Of a stretch of DNA of 24,286 nt, positions 21,959 to 24,286 are shown piece by piece (within the stretch, counting starts at the first letter, position 1; the number at the start of each line of letters is the position of its first letter). The stretch is taken from the NCBI GenBank assembly GCA_964585585.1, contig CAZPEL010000014.1, forward strand, positions 1 through 24,286. Direction: 5' to 3'. The notes under the pieces are model-generated. The model had not been told where the DNA came from. It searched no databases and saw only the letters and a program-made list of their open reading frames with translations. Position numbers and translations under genes: made by a program. The DNA comes from CAZNAQ01 sp964585585 (GTDB lineage: Bacteria > Patescibacteriota > Patescibacteriia > Patescibacteriales > JAGXOH01).

Positions 21959-22468
21959 ATGCCGGATAAAAATAAACAAGAAACAAATTGGAGCGGAGAA
22001 ACGGAAACCTTGGAAGATATTTTAAAGAAGAAACCGCAAGAGGGGTCTTCTTGGGAACAGGAACAGAATTTAGAGCAACAAGAGCAAAAAGGATCCAAGG
22101 CCGAAACCACTCCTTCCCAAGAAGAGGAGAAAATACCGGAAACAGAAGAAGAGCAGACCCATGCCGCGTCCTCGGTTCCTGCCGGTGTGGACGAAGAGAG
22201 GCGGCAACAGATAGAAAAGATCCTGGAAAAGGACCTGGTTGATGCTTATTTGGAATTGGAGCCGGAAAAACAGAAGCAATTCAAGCAAAAAGGTGAGGAA
22301 ACGGCGCGCCGGATCAATGAGATGCTTAAAAAAGCTAAAATTAAAACCAAGAATATAATCGGCCTGATCAAGAAATGGTTGGCTTTTTTGCCCAAGGTAA
22401 ATAAATTTTTTCTGGAACAAGAGGCCAAGAAGAAAGCCGAGGAGATAATCAAATTAAAAAAACAATAA
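21959..22468 (+). CDS. Charged coiled-coil hypothetical protein upstream of VirD4-like ATPase
   Basis: The 169 residues start with a long Glu/Gln/Ser-rich, probably disordered region (1-75). A helical part follows, from VDEERRQQIEKILEKDLVDAY to the end, with a Lys-rich amphipathic stretch (about 120-169), including a short hydrophobic NIIGLIKKWLAFLP segment that may lie against a membrane. I know no family name. It starts a transcription unit with its own promoter and ends 5 bp before the VirD4-like gene, so it is probably co-expressed with it. A cytoplasmic or membrane-associated partner of the ATPase is an inference from position only. Confidence 0.72.
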   Translation: MPDKNKQETNWSGETETLEDILKKKPQEGSSWEQEQNLEQQEQKGSKAETTPSQEEEKIPETEEEQTHAASSVPAGVDEERRQQIEKILEKDLVDAYLELEPEKQKQFKQKGEETARRINEMLKKAKIKTKNIIGLIKKWLAFLPKVNKFFLEQEAKKKAEEIIKLKKQ

Positions 22469-22473
22469 TTTTT

Positions 22474-24286
22474 ATGGGCTATCCGGGAGGAGCCAATAAT
22501 ATAGACATAGCCCGAGAAGCGGGCCTATTTTTGAATGTATCCATAAGCCAATGGTTGGTTTTTGGAGTGACCTTAATAGCGGGGATCATCCTTTTGATCA
22601 TGCTTATTAAATTGGCCCGGAGTATAATTATACAGAATAAATTCGACCATCAGGATATTTTTTTGGTTCGTTTGCCCAAGGAAAAGGATGAAGAGAACAA
22701 AGGAGAACCGAACTCCGAAGAGATCCAGGAGGATATAGCCAAGGCCGAGACCATTTTTTCCGCCATTGCCGGTCTGCGGGCCCAAAGAGGTTTTAAATCC
22801 TGGCTTTGGGGCAGGAATGACCATTTTTCCCTGGAAATAGTGGCTAATCAAAAAAAGATAGCTTTTTATGTGGTTTCCCCCCAGCATTTGAGCCGTTACA
22901 TGGAGCAGCAGATCCATGCTTATTATCCGGAGGCCTCTATAGAGCAAGTAGAGGATTATAATATTTTCCATTCTCAAGGCGAGGTTCTGGCCAGCTCGGT
23001 CCGACCCAAGCGCAGTTTTATATTTCCTATTAAGACCTATCGTCAGATAGAAGCGGCCGACCCTATGAATTCTTTGGTCAATGTTATGTCCAAATTGAAT
23101 AAGGATGAGAGTATGGCCTTGCAGTTCACTGTCAGGAGCGCCAAACCGGGTTGGCATCGGCGGATAAATAAATTGGTTCGCGAGATCCATCAGGGAAAGA
23201 CCATACAAGAGGCCTTAAAGGCCAATACCGCCAACAAGATTTTGGCCGGTATCGGCGACCTTTTCCGAACCGCCTCTAACAAAGAGGAGGAAAAACCGAA
23301 TTCTAACCAGATGTCTGCCATGGAAGAGGAGATGTTAAAAGGAATAGAAGAGAAGAATTCCAAAGGGGGGCTGGATGTTAATTTTCGGGTAGTGGTCAAT
23401 GCCAAGAATAAGGGCCAAGCCCAAACTTACTTGGACAATATGGCCAATGCCTTGGGCGAATACAGTCATTACGAATACGGCAACAGTTTTAAGACCAAAC
23501 TTTCCACTTCCAGACAGAACCAAAAGATAAAGGATTTTATTTATCGCCGCTTTTCCGATAAATACAGCTTTTTGTTCAACACCGAGGAAATGGCCAGTGT
23601 TTTTCATTTTCCTCTGCCCCACATCGAAACTCCGAATATTGTTTGGCTTACCGCCAAGCACGCTCCGGCCCCGTCTCATGTTCCGGACGAGGGCATAGTG
23701 CTGGGAGAGAATTTTTATCGCGGGGTCAAAAAGGACATAAGGTTCAAAAGGGAAGACCGGCGTCGTCATACCTATATCATCGGTAAGTCCGGAACGGGTA
23801 AATCCACTTTTATAGCCGGCAAGGCCATTCAGGACATTAAAAACGGAGAAGGAGTGGGGGTCTTGGATCCACATGGAGACTTGGTGGATGATATTTTAAA
23901 AAGAATACCTCCGGAAAGAGCCGAGGATGTTATTTTGTTTGCCCCCGGAGACACGGAAAGACCCTTGGGTTTGAACTTGATCGAGTATGATGAAAGATAT
24001 CCGGAACAAAAAACTTTTGTGGTCAACGAGATCATCAAGATATTTGATAAATTATATGATCTGAAATCCACCGGCGGACCTATGTTCGAGCAGTATATGA
24101 GGAACGCCCTGCTTTTGATCATGAGTGATCCCGAGTCCGGATCCACGCTTTTGGAAGTGCCCCGGGTTCTGGCCGATGCCGAGTTCCGAAATATGAAATT
24201 GGAAAAATGCAATGACCCGACTGTAGTGGACTTTTGGAGAAAACAGGCGGAAAAGGCCGGCGGAGAAGCGGCCTTGGCCAATATTG
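22474..24286 (+). CDS. VirD4/TraD-like type IV secretion ATPase, 3' end beyond window
   Basis: The frame is open from ATG at 22474 to the window end, giving 604 residues of an incomplete protein. A membrane helix lies at about 26-47. A long region (about 55-400) follows, of the kind seen in CPR VirD4-like proteins, with two similar alpha/beta parts (around FSLEIVANQKKIAFYVVSP and GLDVNFRVVVNAKNKGQA). The ATPase core starts at about 425: Walker A is GKSGTGKS (437-444), and GVGVLDPHGD (460-469) resembles the strand and switch seen in VirD4/TraD and HerA-like proteins. The Walker B motif proper and the C-terminus would lie outside the window. The family pumps DNA or proteins through the envelope; whether this cell has a full secretion system cannot be seen here. 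Confidence 0.88.
   Translation, partial: MGYPGGANNIDIAREAGLFLNVSISQWLVFGVTLIAGIILLIMLIKLARSIIIQNKFDHQDIFLVRLPKEKDEENKGEPNSEEIQEDIAKAETIFSAIAGLRAQRGFKSWLWGRNDHFSLEIVANQKKIAFYVVSPQHLSRYMEQQIHAYYPEASIEQVEDYNIFHSQGEVLASSVRPKRSFIFPIKTYRQIEAADPMNSLVNVMSKLNKDESMALQFTVRSAKPGWHRRINKLVREIHQGKTIQEALKANTANKILAGIGDLFRTASNKEEEKPNSNQMSAMEEEMLKGIEEKNSKGGLDVNFRVVVNAKNKGQAQTYLDNMANALGEYSHYEYGNSFKTKLSTSRQNQKIKDFIYRRFSDKYSFLFNTEEMASVFHFPLPHIETPNIVWLTAKHAPAPSHVPDEGIVLGENFYRGVKKDIRFKREDRRRHTYIIGKSGTGKSTFIAGKAIQDIKNGEGVGVLDPHGDLVDDILKRIPPERAEDVILFAPGDTERPLGLNLIEYDERYPEQKTFVVNEIIKIFDKLYDLKSTGGPMFEQYMRNALLLIMSDPESGSTLLEVPRVLADAEFRNMKLEKCNDPTVVDFWRKQAEKAGGEAALANI

Noticed and set aside
1..24286. CRISPR arrays, insertion sequences with transposase, rRNA genes
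   Set aside because: No regularly spaced direct repeats, no transposase or integrase frame and no rRNA sequence were seen on either strand.

Overview
The window looks like a chromosomal segment of a Candidate Phyla Radiation (Patescibacteria) bacterium, most likely of the Parcubacteria group. This is inferred from gene content and style: small tightly packed genes, many starts without a Shine-Dalgarno sequence, several CPR-type membrane or surface proteins of unknown function, a VirD4-like ATPase preceded by a charged hypothetical protein, and a mobile-looking repeat of the palindromic type common in these genomes. The 777-residue surface protein ends on TGA, which fits the ordinary bacterial code and argues against the UGA=Gly lineages (Gracilibacteria/Absconditabacteria).

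Left part (1-5660). On the minus strand lie tRNA-Glu(CTC) with a terminator and, beyond it, a possible structured RNA whose 3' end copies the tRNA 3' end. Then come fmt, a DedA-family membrane protein on the plus strand, def, a small hypothetical gene, a LigB/MEMO-like protein, and a secreted protein with a putative lysozyme-like domain and C-terminal repeats. The 392-bp gap at 5270-5661 carries a 5'-UTR hairpin, a good minus-strand promoter and a 121-bp MITE-like inverted-repeat element.

Centre (5662-14137). Seven co-directional plus-strand genes are separated by only 3-30 bp: GAPDH, a 777-residue surface protein (coiled coil, thrombospondin-type calcium repeats, Ig-like domains), an orphan sensor histidine kinase, a short NuoF/HydB-like NADH-oxidising subunit, an M3-type [FeFe]-hydrogenase, a TM1266-like hydrogenase-associated small protein and a five-helix membrane protein. 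A terminator closes the run. The arrangement suggests that NADH made by GAPDH can be re-oxidised by hydrogen production, and that the genes may share a transcript. The H-cluster maturases HydE, HydF and HydG are not in the window.

Right part (14213-24286). A minus-strand polytopic membrane protein faces a plus-strand series: a 29-codon ORF with an excellent ribosome binding site, a CDP-alcohol phosphatidyltransferase, a GT-C-like glycosyltransferase and cysS. A minus-strand hypothetical gene, a tRNA-dihydrouridine synthase, a charged hypothetical protein and a VirD4/TraD-like ATPase cut off by the window end follow. Hairpin terminators sit at the main convergent junctions, and near-consensus promoters can be read before several of these genes.

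The points most worth pursuing are the tRNA-like RNA beside tRNA-Glu, the compact GAPDH-hydrogenase operon with its unusually short HydB, and the mobile palindromic element at 5478-5598.
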